From assembly GCA_016710525.1 (NCBI GenBank), contig JADJVQ010000013.1, forward strand, positions 51,123 through 115,122: DNA of 64,000 bases, read 5' to 3'. The notes beneath the pieces were generated by a model. The model was not told the DNA's origin, did not search any database, and saw only the letters and a list, made by a program, of their open reading frames with translations. A program made the position numbers and the translations under genes. The DNA comes from Burkholderiaceae bacterium (GTDB taxonomy: Bacteria; Pseudomonadota; Gammaproteobacteria; Burkholderiales; Burkholderiaceae_E). Positions 9,587 to 17,942 of the stretch are shown here, piece after piece (the stretch's first letter is position 1; each line of letters opens with the position of its first letter).

Positions 9587-9952
9587 ATGCTGTTCGAAAC
9601 CGATGATCTTGCCGACCCTGTCGAACTCGCCCGCATGCTGGCGGTGCAAGCCGAACTCCTGGCCCTGAATGCGGCCATCGAAGCGGCGCGCGGCGGTTCC
9701 CGCGGCGCCGAGTTGTGCGCACTGGCCGAAGACGCGCGACAACTGGCACGCGCCGGCCGCGAGGCGGCGGCGCGCCACGAAAGAATGGCACGGGCCGAGT
9801 CGGATGCCGGCAGGATCCTGGATGCCGGCCTGGCCGGCGCGCCGATTGAACTCGACGACGCCGACACGCTGGCGCGACTGAGCGCCGCCGCGGCCGGACG
9901 CCTGATCCGCGGCGCCGAGCGCGCCGAACGAAGCGTCCTGCTGGCTCATTGA
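9587..9952 (+). CDS. Small protein with an isolated chemoreceptor hairpin-tip motif
   Basis: 121 residues. Residues from about 20 read LAVQAELLALNAAIEAARGG, nearly the invariant tip of methyl-accepting chemotaxis proteins that contacts CheA and CheW. The rest is an Ala/Arg/Glu-rich helix with no transmembrane segment, no sensor and no methylation helices of normal length. The ATG at 9587 has GAAGGA about 7 bases upstream; a longer in-frame start at 9539 is possible. A strong terminator follows at 10004. It lies just before the chemotaxis operon, so it may be a soluble mini-receptor, a competitor at the array, or a receptor remnant. Confidence 0.65.
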   Translation: MLFETDDLADPVELARMLAVQAELLALNAAIEAARGGSRGAELCALAEDARQLARAGREAAARHERMARAESDAGRILDAGLAGAPIELDDADTLARLSAAAAGRLIRGAERAERSVLLAH

Positions 9953-10003
9953 GCCTTTTCCGCGGGCCCTCCCCGGCGTCGGCCGGGCAGGGAATGACAC
10001 CGG

Positions 10004-10034
10004 CCGGTGACGCTTTCGTCACCGGGTTTTTTTT
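10004..10034 (+). terminator. Rho-independent terminator before the chemotaxis operon
   Basis: CCGGTGACG (10004-10012) pairs perfectly with CGTCACCGG (10017-10025) around CTTT, followed by one G and eight Ts (10027-10034). It ends transcripts from the 9587 gene and isolates the chemotaxis operon. Confidence 0.92.
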
Positions 10035-10148
10035 GCGCGGCCCGGCGCGCCCATGCGGCTGACAGCCGCATCCGGGCCACGGCCTGCCAGCGCCGGATTT
10101 CACGCGCAACGCGGCCATTCATGATCTCCCTACGCGCAGTCCAGAAGG

Positions 10149-10170
10149 CCCTACAAACCTCGGTGTAGGG
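10149..10170. promoter_or_regulatory. Perfect inverted repeat, candidate operator of the chemotaxis operon
   Basis: CCCTACA (10149-10155), 8-base spacer, TGTAGGG (10164-10170). It lies about 120 bases before the first chemotaxis gene with no T-run after it, so an operator is more likely than a terminator. The binding protein is unknown. Confidence 0.45.
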
Positions 10171-10291
10171 TTATCTTGCGAGCAGAAAATCGCGGCAGAT
10201 AAGCGCCGTTGTTCTCCGATAGGCGCGTGTTTTCGGGGCGTAGTTTCCGGGGGTGACAGCCGATAACTCAACTGTCATCAACGAGAAGCGA

Positions 10292-11404
10292 ATGAATCAG
10301 CCAAGCATTCTGAATCGATGGGACGTCGCGATCCTCGCGAGCGTGCCCTGTCTGTGGGCCGGCCAATGGTGGATCATCGGCGGCGCGGCGGCCTGGTCGG
10401 GCGTCTGGGTCGCACTGGTCGCCGGACTGGTCGTCGCAGCGGCACGCCGGCGCCGCCAGGAGGCCGCGGCCCGCGGGGACGACGCCGCGTACTGGACCTC
10501 GCTGCTGGGCGAAGTCTCCCCTGTCTGGCAGCATCATCTGCAGGCAGCCAGCCGGCAGGCCTCGCAGGCCACTGAACAGCTGATCGGCCGCCTGCACGGC
10601 GTCATCGATTCGCTGGGCCGCGCGGGCCTGAGCCAGGGGGCTGACGCAGGCGTGGAGGTCGGTGGTTCGGCCGGCCTGCTCGCAGCCTGCGAGACCGAGC
10701 TCGATCCGCTCACCCAGGTGCTCAAGCAGATCATCGAGAGCAAGGCGTCGCTGCTCGAGGGCGTCAAGCTGCTGGCCTCGAGCACCTCCGAATTGCGTGC
10801 CATGGCCGACGAAGTCGGCAAGATCGCCTGGCAGACCAATCTGCTCGCCCTGAATGCGGCGATCGAAGCGGCGCGCGCCGGACAGCACGGCCGGGGGTTC
10901 GCCGTCGTCGCGACCGAGGTGCGGGCCCTGTCGACGCGCTCGGCCGATACGGCCAAGCAGATCCTGACGGGCATCGATCGTGTGCTCGATGGCGTCCAGT
11001 CGACCCTTCGATCGGCCGAGCAGATCAGCGTCCAGGACCGCGGGTCGGTCCAGAGCTCCGAGCAGTGCATCCAGGATGTCATGGGCAAGATCCACGACGC
11101 GGTCGAGTCCCTGCACGGCGAGTCGGCGGTCCTGCGGACCCGCGCCAGCGAGATCCAGAGCGACATCACGTCGATGCTCGTGTCGTTCCAGTTCCAGGAC
11201 CGTGTCACCCAGATCCTGTCGGTGGTCCGCGAGGACATCGATCGCCTCGATCAGCTCGCCCGCCAGCCGCCCGCGCTGGATGCACGCCCGACACCGCCGC
11301 AATGGATGGAACAGCTTCGCGCCACCTACACGATGTCGGACGAAGACCACGCCCACGCCGGCACCACGGCGCCGACCGCAGCGCCCACCCTGACCTTCTT
11401 CTGA
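10292..11404 (+). CDS. Methyl-accepting chemotaxis protein without a sensor domain
   Basis: 370-residue short chemoreceptor. Two hydrophobic segments (about residues 12-24 and 28-50) form a transmembrane hairpin with almost no periplasmic loop. The signalling domain follows, with tip motif QTNLLALNAAIEAARAG and GRGFAVVATEVRAL, then a C-terminal FQFQDRVTQIL stretch seen in several compact proteobacterial receptors. There is no PAS or Cache domain, so it may sense a membrane, energy or cytosolic signal. GTG 10253 is in frame, but ATG 10292 after GAGAAG gives a better start. First gene of the chemotaxis operon. Confidence 0.88.
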   Translation: MNQPSILNRWDVAILASVPCLWAGQWWIIGGAAAWSGVWVALVAGLVVAAARRRRQEAAARGDDAAYWTSLLGEVSPVWQHHLQAASRQASQATEQLIGRLHGVIDSLGRAGLSQGADAGVEVGGSAGLLAACETELDPLTQVLKQIIESKASLLEGVKLLASSTSELRAMADEVGKIAWQTNLLALNAAIEAARAGQHGRGFAVVATEVRALSTRSADTAKQILTGIDRVLDGVQSTLRSAEQISVQDRGSVQSSEQCIQDVMGKIHDAVESLHGESAVLRTRASEIQSDITSMLVSFQFQDRVTQILSVVREDIDRLDQLARQPPALDARPTPPQWMEQLRATYTMSDEDHAHAGTTAPTAAPTLTFF

Positions 11405-11417
11405 CCGGAGACGTTTC

Positions 11418-11786
11418 TTGGCCAAGACCATTCTCATCGTCGACGACTCTGCCAGCTTCCGGCAGGTCGTGGCGATCACCCTGAAGTCCGCAGGCTATGA
11501 CGTGATCGAGGGTTGCGACGGCAAGGACGCCCTTGAAAAGATCGCCAACAAGCGGGTGCACCTGATCATCAGCGACGTGAACATGCCCAACATGGACGGT
11601 TTCGCCTTCCTGAAGGCAGTCAAGGCGAGCGCGGTCCACAAGTTCACGCCGGTGATCATGCTGACCACCGAGAGCAGCGCCGCCAAGATGAGCGTGGGCA
11701 AGGAAGCCGGCGCCAAGGCCTGGATGACCAAACCCTTCCAGCCGGCGCAGATCCTGGCAGCGGTCTCGCAGTTGGTGCCGCAATGA
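11418..11786 (+). CDS. cheY: CheY-type single-domain response regulator
   Basis: 122-residue receiver domain. The acidic pocket Asp9-Asp10, phospho-acceptor Asp53 (SDVNMPNMDG), Thr83 and Lys105 (KPF) are all in place. There is no output domain, so it acts by binding the pilus or flagellar motor once phosphorylated by the CheA encoded downstream. The start is TTG at 11418 with GGAG 7 bases upstream; no ATG gives the conserved MAKTILIVDDS start. It lies 13 bases after the receptor gene and overlaps the next gene by 4 bases. Confidence 0.93.
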   Translation: MAKTILIVDDSASFRQVVAITLKSAGYDVIEGCDGKDALEKIANKRVHLIISDVNMPNMDGFAFLKAVKASAVHKFTPVIMLTTESSAAKMSVGKEAGAKAWMTKPFQPAQILAAVSQLVPQ

Positions 11787-12145
11787 CGTCGCCGGCCGGT
11801 CATGCCGGGCAGGCAGCGGCAATGGCCGGGCCGACGGGGCGCGCGGCGCACTGCGCGCTGGGCGAGGAACTGATGATCTATCAGGTTGCCGAGCTCTGGG
11901 CGCAGCTCGATGCCTGCGTGCGCGACATCGAAGCGACTGGCGATGCTTGCGCGCTGTGTGTCGATTGCACGGCGCTGCGCGAGTTCGACGCAGCCGGCCT
12001 GCAGCTGCTGCTCGTCACGGCGCGACATCTCGACTCGATGGGCGCCCGCCTGAGCCTGCTTGGACTGAACGACAAACTGCGCGAGCAGCTGCGCGGCCTG
12101 GATCCGGGCGGGCTGTTCGACTTGCAGGCGCTGGAGGCAGCATGA
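11783..12145 (+). CDS. STAS-domain protein in the chemotaxis operon
   Basis: 120 residues with an anti-sigma-antagonist-like STAS fold: ALCVDCTALREFDAAGLQLLLVTARHL around residues 56-82. Asp69 in EFDAAG lies where the phosphorylatable Ser/Thr of SpoIIAA-type proteins normally is, so it may not be switched by phosphorylation. It overlaps cheY and cheA by ATGA at each end, so it is tightly coupled to both. Stand-alone STAS proteins between cheY and cheA are known from some proteobacterial chemosensory clusters; the function here is unproven. Confidence 0.8.
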   Translation: MTSPAGHAGQAAAMAGPTGRAAHCALGEELMIYQVAELWAQLDACVRDIEATGDACALCVDCTALREFDAAGLQLLLVTARHLDSMGARLSLLGLNDKLREQLRGLDPGGLFDLQALEAA

Positions 12146-14337
12146 GCGAGATCAATCTGGACGCAGCGCTGGTCATCTTCTTCGAGGAGGCGCGCGACAT
12201 GCTCGCGCAGATCGAGCAGTGCGTGCTCGAGCTCGAGCAGAAGCCGAACGATGTCGAAGAACTCAATGCGCTGTTCCGCTGCGCGCACACGATCAAGGGC
12301 TCGGCCGGTTTGTTCGGTCTGACTGCCGTGGTGGGTTTCACCCATCACGTCGAGACCCTGCTCGACGAGCTGCGCAACGGCGCGATGCAACTCGATCTGG
12401 CGCTCAGTTCGCTGCTGTTCGGCTGTCGCGATCACATCGCGGTCCTGCTGGAGCTGGCGCGCACGGGCGGTGAGCTTGACCCGGCCGACCGCGAGCGCGA
12501 ACAGTCGCTGCTGGGTCAGCTGCGGGCGGCGGTGTCCGCTGGCGATCGTGCCCCAGAGGGCAATCCCGATCCGGCGGATGCAGGCTGCGGCGTACCCGTG
12601 CAGGCCGAGGCCGCCGCGGGGCGGGAACGCCCCGGCGACTGGCAGATCCTCGCCCAGTTCCGCGCCGACACCTTCCGTGACGGTTTCGATCCGTTGTCGG
12701 TCATTGCCTATCTGTCCACCGTCGCTCGGGTGGATCGCGTCGTTCCCCTGCTGCCGGCCGGCCTGAGCTTCGAGGCCTGCGATCCGGAAACCTGCCATCT
12801 GGGCTTCGACATCCGCGTGGGCGGCGAGGCCAGTCAAGCCACGCTCGAGAGCGCCTTCGAACTGGTGCGGGAGGATTGCGAGCTGACGATCCGGCGCGAT
12901 GAACCGGTGCCGCCCGCTGTGCCCGCTGACGACGGACTGCCCACGGCGGACGACCGGCTCGGCGATCTGCTGGTGCGCCAGGGCAATCTGACGCGCGACG
13001 TGCTGGGCGACGCGCTGCGTGCGCAGACCGTGTCCCAGGCGCCACTGGGCGAAATTCTGGTTTCCGCCAACGTGGCCTCCAGCTTGGTCGTCGAGGCGGC
13101 GCTTTCGACTCAGTCGAAGTTGCGAGAGGCGCGGGTCGAAGAACGCAGCATGGTGCGTATCCCCGCCGAAAAGCTCGATCAGCTGATCAATCTCGTGGGC
13201 GAACTGGTGATCGCCGGGGCCGGTGTGCATTCACTGGCGCAGACCCACAAGGTGCCGGCACTGATCAAGAGCACCATGAAGGTCAACAGCCTGGTCGAAG
13301 AAGTGCGCAATGGCGCGCTGTCGATGCGCATGGTGCAGATCGGCGAGACCTTCAGCCGGTTTCGCCGGGTCGTGCGTGACGTCTGCGGCGATCTGGGCAA
13401 GCAGGTCGAACTGGAGCTGCTCGGCACCGAATCCGAACTCGACAAGTCGGTGGTCGACAAGATCGTCGATCCGCTGATGCACATCGTGCGCAATGCGCTC
13501 GACCACGGCATCGAACGGCCCGAAGAGCGCATCGCAGCCGGCAAGCCGCCGGCCGGCCGGCTCGTCATGTCGGCCTATCACGACAGCGGCCAGGTGGTGA
13601 TCCAGATCACCGACGACGGCCGTGGACTGGCGCGCGAGCGCATCATGGCCAAGGCGATCGAGCGCGGCATCGTCGCCCCCGGCGCGGCGCTCGCCGACAA
13701 GGAAATCCTGGCGCTGATCTTCGCTCCGGGCTTCTCGACGGCCGAATCGGTCACCAGCCTCTCGGGACGCGGCGTCGGCATGGATGTCGTCAAGCGCAAC
13801 ATCGAGAGTCTTCGCGGCTCGGTCGAGCTGCAAAGCGAGCCGGGCAAGGGCACGACCGTCGAAATCCGGCTGCCGCTGACGCTGGCCATCATCGACGGAT
13901 TCCTCGTGCGCGTCGGGCGCAGCCATCTGGTGCTGCCGCTCGATGTGGTCGCCGAATGCATCAACACCAATGCCCTGCAGGCGCCACCCGAGGGCACCTG
14001 CACCGCGGTGATGCCGCTGCGCGGCACGGTCCTGCCGGTGATTTTCCTGCGCCACCTGTTCAACCTGCGCGGACCGCAGGGCGCGCGCCAGAGCATCGTG
14101 GTCGTGCGCAGCGGCGGACGCCAGGCCGGCATCGTCGTCGACGCGCTGGCCGGCGAGTATCAGACGGTGATCAAGCCCCTTGGCCGGATGTTCCGCCAGC
14201 TCAAGGGCATTTCCGGTTCAACCATCCTGGGGTCGGGCGAAGTGGCCCTGATCCTGGACATTGCGGCGCTGGTCGCTCTGGCGGCAGACGGCGAGGACCG
14301 GGCGGGCAGCGCTGCTGGCCACCCGGTTGCCGCTTGA
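12142..14337 (+). CDS. cheA: Chemotaxis histidine kinase CheA with an MshEN-like insert
   Basis: 731-residue hybrid-free CheA that receives receptor signals and phosphorylates CheY and CheB. P1 HPt domain has His49 in CAHTIKGSAGLFG. Residues about 170-255 form a middle domain. Residues 272-324 match the MshEN pattern, RLGxxL through Gln295 then LGxxL through Gln324. P3 dimerisation starts at MVRIPAEKLDQLINLVGEL. The P4 ATPase has HIVRNALDHGIE (N box), DDGRGL (G1) and GRGVGMDVV (G2), and P5 is the CheW-like C-terminus. The start overlaps the STAS gene (ATGA). The MshEN-like part is the odd feature; see findings. Confidence 0.95.
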   Translation: MSEINLDAALVIFFEEARDMLAQIEQCVLELEQKPNDVEELNALFRCAHTIKGSAGLFGLTAVVGFTHHVETLLDELRNGAMQLDLALSSLLFGCRDHIAVLLELARTGGELDPADREREQSLLGQLRAAVSAGDRAPEGNPDPADAGCGVPVQAEAAAGRERPGDWQILAQFRADTFRDGFDPLSVIAYLSTVARVDRVVPLLPAGLSFEACDPETCHLGFDIRVGGEASQATLESAFELVREDCELTIRRDEPVPPAVPADDGLPTADDRLGDLLVRQGNLTRDVLGDALRAQTVSQAPLGEILVSANVASSLVVEAALSTQSKLREARVEERSMVRIPAEKLDQLINLVGELVIAGAGVHSLAQTHKVPALIKSTMKVNSLVEEVRNGALSMRMVQIGETFSRFRRVVRDVCGDLGKQVELELLGTESELDKSVVDKIVDPLMHIVRNALDHGIERPEERIAAGKPPAGRLVMSAYHDSGQVVIQITDDGRGLARERIMAKAIERGIVAPGAALADKEILALIFAPGFSTAESVTSLSGRGVGMDVVKRNIESLRGSVELQSEPGKGTTVEIRLPLTLAIIDGFLVRVGRSHLVLPLDVVAECINTNALQAPPEGTCTAVMPLRGTVLPVIFLRHLFNLRGPQGARQSIVVVRSGGRQAGIVVDALAGEYQTVIKPLGRMFRQLKGISGSTILGSGEVALILDIAALVALAADGEDRAGSAAGHPVAA

Positions 14338-14372
14338 AGTCGAGTCATTCACAAAACCCGTTGGAGATTTCC

Positions 14373-16465
14373 ATGACGCAACCCAGTTTGAGCCTGCGCA
14401 GCCGCGCGCTCGTCGCCGCATCGGTCATCGCAGGTGCGAGCATGGCACCCCATTTCCTGAGCTCCGGCCGGATCTCCGTCGCTGGGCCTCGCGGCGATGT
14501 TTGCGCTGGTCGCACTGGGCGCATGCGCCTGGCTGGTGCTTGGCGTGAACCAGGTCATGAAGGGCGTCGCCGAACAGGCCCAGGCGCTGGCGCAGGGCAA
14601 GGTCGATGTCGCCCCTGCCTATACGGCCGACGACGCGCTGGGCAGTGTCTCCCAGGGGATCGCGCAGGCCGCGGCCAGCGTGGCCGCGCTGACGGCCCAG
14701 CAGGCAGCGATGTCGCGCCGCCATGCCGAAGGCTGGATCGACGATGCGATGCCCGTCTCGTCGAACCAGGGAGCGTTTGCGACCATTGCCGGCGGCATCA
14801 ATGATCTGGTCTCTTCGCACATCGCGGTCAAGATGCGGATCGTCGAGGTGGTCACCGCCTATGCCGATGGCAAGCTCGATCAGCCGATGGACCGGCTGCC
14901 CGGCAAGAAGGCCCAGATCACCGATGCGATCGACCGGGTTCAGGCCAGCCTGAAGAAGGCGGCCGCACGAAGCGGTGTTGAACCTGCGGGTGCGCAATGC
15001 GCTGGACAAGTGTTCGACCAATGTGATGATCGCCGATGCGGCCAACGAGATCGTCTACATGAACGACACGGTCACGGAAATGATGGGCCGCAACGAAGCC
15101 GAACTGCGCAAGACGCTGCCCCAGTTCGATGTGCGCCGGCTGATCGGCCAGAGCATCGACGTGTTCCACAAGAATCCGTCGCACCAGCGCAGCATGCTCG
15201 GCGCGCTGCGGGCCACGTACCGCACCCAGATCAAGGTCGGCGAACTGACCTTTGCGCTGGTCGCCAGCCCGATCGTCGACGACAAGGGCGTGCGCATGGG
15301 AACGGTGGTCGAGTGGGCCGACCGGACCGCCGAGGTCGCGGTCGAACGCGAGATCGCCGGCGTGGTCGAGGGTGCGGTCCAGGGCAATTTTTCGATGCGT
15401 GTTCTCGAGGATGGCAAGCAGGGTTTCTTCGCCACATTGGCCAAGAGCGTCAACCAGCTGATGGGAACCAGCGAAGTGGGGCTCAACGAGGTGGTGCGAG
15501 TCTTGAGCGCGCTGTCGCAGGGCGATCTCAGCCAGCGGATCGACGGCGACTACCGGGGCACGTTCGGACGGCTGCGCGACGATGCGAACACCACGGGCGA
15601 AAAGCTCAGCGAGATCATCGGCGAGGTGCGCAGTGCCGCCGACGCGCTGACGGGCGCTTCCGAGCAGGTCAACTCGACCGCGCAGTCGCTGTCGCAGGGG
15701 GCCTCCGAGCAGGCGGCCGGCGTCGAGCAGACGTCGGCCTCGGTCGAACAGATGTCCGGCTCGATCACCCAGAACACCGAGAACGCGATGGTCACCGACG
15801 GCATGGCCTCGAAGGCCGCGCAGGAAGCCACGCAGGGGGCCGATGCGGTGATCAAGACGGTCGAGGCGATGAAGCAGATCGGCGCCAAGATCGGCATCGT
15901 CGACGACATCGCCTACCAGACCAACCTGCTGGCGCTGAACGCCGCGATCGAAGCGGCGCGGGCCGGCGAACACGGCAAGGGCTTCGCGGTGGTGGCCGCC
16001 GAGGTGCGCAAGCTGGCCGAACGCAGCCAGGTCGCGGCGCAGGAGATCGGCGAGCTCGCCGGCACCAGCATCACCGTGGCCGAGCGCGCGGGCAAGCTGC
16101 TCGAAGAGATGGTGCCGTCGATCCGCAAGACCTCGGAACTGGTCCAGGAAATCACCGCGAGCTCCAAGGAGCAGGCCACCGGCGTGTCGCAGATCAACGC
16201 GGCGATGGGACAGCTGAACCAGACGACGCAGCAAAACGCCTCGGCCTCCGAACAGCTCGCGGCAACCGCCGAAGAAATGTCGGGGCAGGCCGAACAACTG
16301 CAGCAGCTGATGAGCTTCTTCAAGATCAGCGCGAATGGCGGCGGCGACCCGGGCTATCGAGCGCCAGAGCGCAAGGCCAGGCCCCAGTCGGGTGCGAGGC
16401 CGGCCAGCCGGCGCGCCTCCAGCGCCCAGACCGACACCGACGAATCCCACTACTCGCGCTATTGA
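14373..16465 (+). pseudogene. PAS-containing methyl-accepting chemotaxis protein, two frameshifts
   Basis: Chemoreceptor of about 695 residues read in three frames. ATG 14373 follows GGAG. The N-terminus is in frame until about 14460-14490, where the second transmembrane helix (MFALVALGACAWLVLG) appears in the +1 frame. Another +1 change at about 14965-14976 leads into a PAS domain (NVMIADAANEIVYMNDTVTEMM), a HAMP-like linker and the signalling domain with QTNLLALNAAIEAARAGEHGKGFAVVAAEVRKLAERSQ. Glu/Gln methylation stretches flank it. No stop or loss of motifs occurs apart from the shifts, so sequence indels are likelier than decay. Sits between cheA and cheW in the operon. Confidence 0.85.
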
Positions 16466-16477
16466 GGCGGCACCACC

Positions 16478-17074
16478 ATGGAACAGCATCCGATTCGGCC
16501 GGCACCCGTCGGTGCCGCCACAGGCGGTGTCTCGGCGACCCAGATCAGCCAGTACCTGACTTTCAGCCTCGGCGACGATCTGTTCGCGGTCGGCATTCTT
16601 GCCATCAAGGAAATCATCCAGTACGGCCAGATCACCGATGTGCCGCTGATGCCTGCCTACATCCGCGGGGTGATCAACCTGCGCGGCGCGGTCGTGCCGG
16701 TCATCGATCTGAACGCGCGATTCGGCAAAGGGGCCATGACCGTGGGCCGGCGCACCTGCATCGTCATCATCGAGGTGGAGACCGCCGAGGACCGTCAGGT
16801 CATCGGGCTGATGGTCGATTCGGTCTCGGCGGTGCTCAATATTCCGGCCGCTGAAGTCGAGTCGGTTCCGTCGTTCGGCGTCGGCGTGCGCGCCGAGTTC
16901 ATCCAGGGCATGGCCCGGCTCAAGCACCGGTTCGTCATCATCCTCGACGTGCTGCGCACGTTCGAGCTGCGCGAACTCGAAGGAGCCGACTGGCAGGCGC
17001 ACGGTGCGGCGGCGGCAGCGGCAAACGCCGGCGCCGACGAGCCTCGCTGCGCCGCGCCGCTGACGGCGCATTGA
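16478..17074 (+). CDS. cheW: Chemotaxis coupling protein CheW
   Basis: 198-residue CheW that links receptors to CheA in the cytoplasmic array. Core residues about 24-165 give the two SH3-like barrels: QYLTFSLGDDLFAVGI, IKEIIQY, MPAYIRGVINLRGAVVPVIDL and VIGLMVDSVSAVLNI. The C-terminal 35 residues are Ala-rich and probably disordered. It begins 12 bases after the receptor stop, in line with co-transcription. Confidence 0.94.
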   Translation: MEQHPIRPAPVGAATGGVSATQISQYLTFSLGDDLFAVGILAIKEIIQYGQITDVPLMPAYIRGVINLRGAVVPVIDLNARFGKGAMTVGRRTCIVIIEVETAEDRQVIGLMVDSVSAVLNIPAAEVESVPSFGVGVRAEFIQGMARLKHRFVIILDVLRTFELRELEGADWQAHGAAAAAANAGADEPRCAAPLTAH

Positions 17075-17107
17075 GATGGCGGGTCCTACCGTCCGCCGGA
17101 GCGGCCG

Positions 17108-17938
17108 ATGCTGAATGTGCATACGCTGAAGATGAGCGAGCAGGAGTACGCCCAGGTGCGCGACCTGCTCTATCGCAAGGCCGGGATATCGCTCGGTCCC
17201 AGCAAACAGTCGCTGGTATGCGGCCGGCTGTTCAAGCGGGTGAGCGCGCTCGAGATGTCGAGCTATGGCGAGTATTTCGCCAGCCTGGCGTCCGACGCGA
17301 GGCCGGGCGAACTGCAGACGGCGATCGATCTGCTGACCACCAACGAGACCTACTTCTACCGCGAGCCGGCCCACTTCGTGCAATTGCAGACGATGGCCCG
17401 CCGCGCGCTCGAGCGTCGCGAATCGATGTCGATCTGGAGCGCCGCCTCGAGCAGCGGCGAGGAGATCTACACGATCGCGATGCTGCTCCAGCAGATGGTC
17501 GATACCGGCCAGCCGCTGCGCTGGGAGATCCTGGGCTCGGACATCAGCTCGCGCGTGATCGCCAGTGCCCAGCGAGGCGTGTATCCGCTTGAACGCGTGC
17601 AGCGTCTGCCGCAGGACCTGCTGCATCGCTACTGCCTGAAGGGCGCCGGTCCTGCAGCGGGCACGGTACTGGTCGACAAGGCCCTGCGTCGCAAGGTGCG
17701 GTTCACCTCGATCAACCTGATCGAGCCGCTGCCCGACATCGGGCCGTTCGATGTGGTCTTCCTGCGCAATGTGCTGATCTACTTCGATCTGCCGACCAAG
17801 CAGAAGGTGCTGCGCGCGGTGCTCAGCCGGCTGCGCCCGGGCGGCGTGCTGTTCGTCGGCATGGCCGAGAGCCTGAACGGGGTCCTGGACGAAGTGCAAT
17901 CCGTCGCGCCGGGGGCTTACACCCTGCGCCGGGCCTGA
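17108..17938 (+). CDS. cheR: Chemoreceptor methyltransferase CheR
   Basis: 276 residues. It methylates glutamates on chemoreceptors using S-adenosylmethionine, giving adaptation together with CheB. The N-terminal helical domain contains LLTTNETYFYRE. The SAM domain has SAASSSGEEIYTIAM, DISSRVIASAQRGVYP, and FDVVFLRNVLIYFD followed by KQKVLRAVLSRLRPGGVLFVGMAESL, all standard CheR motifs. No C-terminal tetratricopeptide or pentapeptide-tether extension. It ends 4 bases before cheB. Confidence 0.95.
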   Translation: MLNVHTLKMSEQEYAQVRDLLYRKAGISLGPSKQSLVCGRLFKRVSALEMSSYGEYFASLASDARPGELQTAIDLLTTNETYFYREPAHFVQLQTMARRALERRESMSIWSAASSSGEEIYTIAMLLQQMVDTGQPLRWEILGSDISSRVIASAQRGVYPLERVQRLPQDLLHRYCLKGAGPAAGTVLVDKALRRKVRFTSINLIEPLPDIGPFDVVFLRNVLIYFDLPTKQKVLRAVLSRLRPGGVLFVGMAESLNGVLDEVQSVAPGAYTLRRA

Positions 17939-17942
17939 TCCG

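Larger units (their letters stand above)
9953..10291. other. Intergenic region upstream of the chemotaxis operon
   Basis: 339 bases without a gene. It holds the terminator at 10004-10034, a perfect inverted repeat at 10149-10170 and a relatively AT-rich stretch around 10170-10210 where a promoter is expected. I could not fit a convincing sigma-28 or sigma-70 consensus. Confidence 0.7.

Noticed and set aside
10195..10240. Sigma-28 type promoter before the chemotaxis operon (GATAAG and CCGATAG sequences)
   Set aside because: The -10-like elements have no TAAA-type -35 element at the correct spacing.
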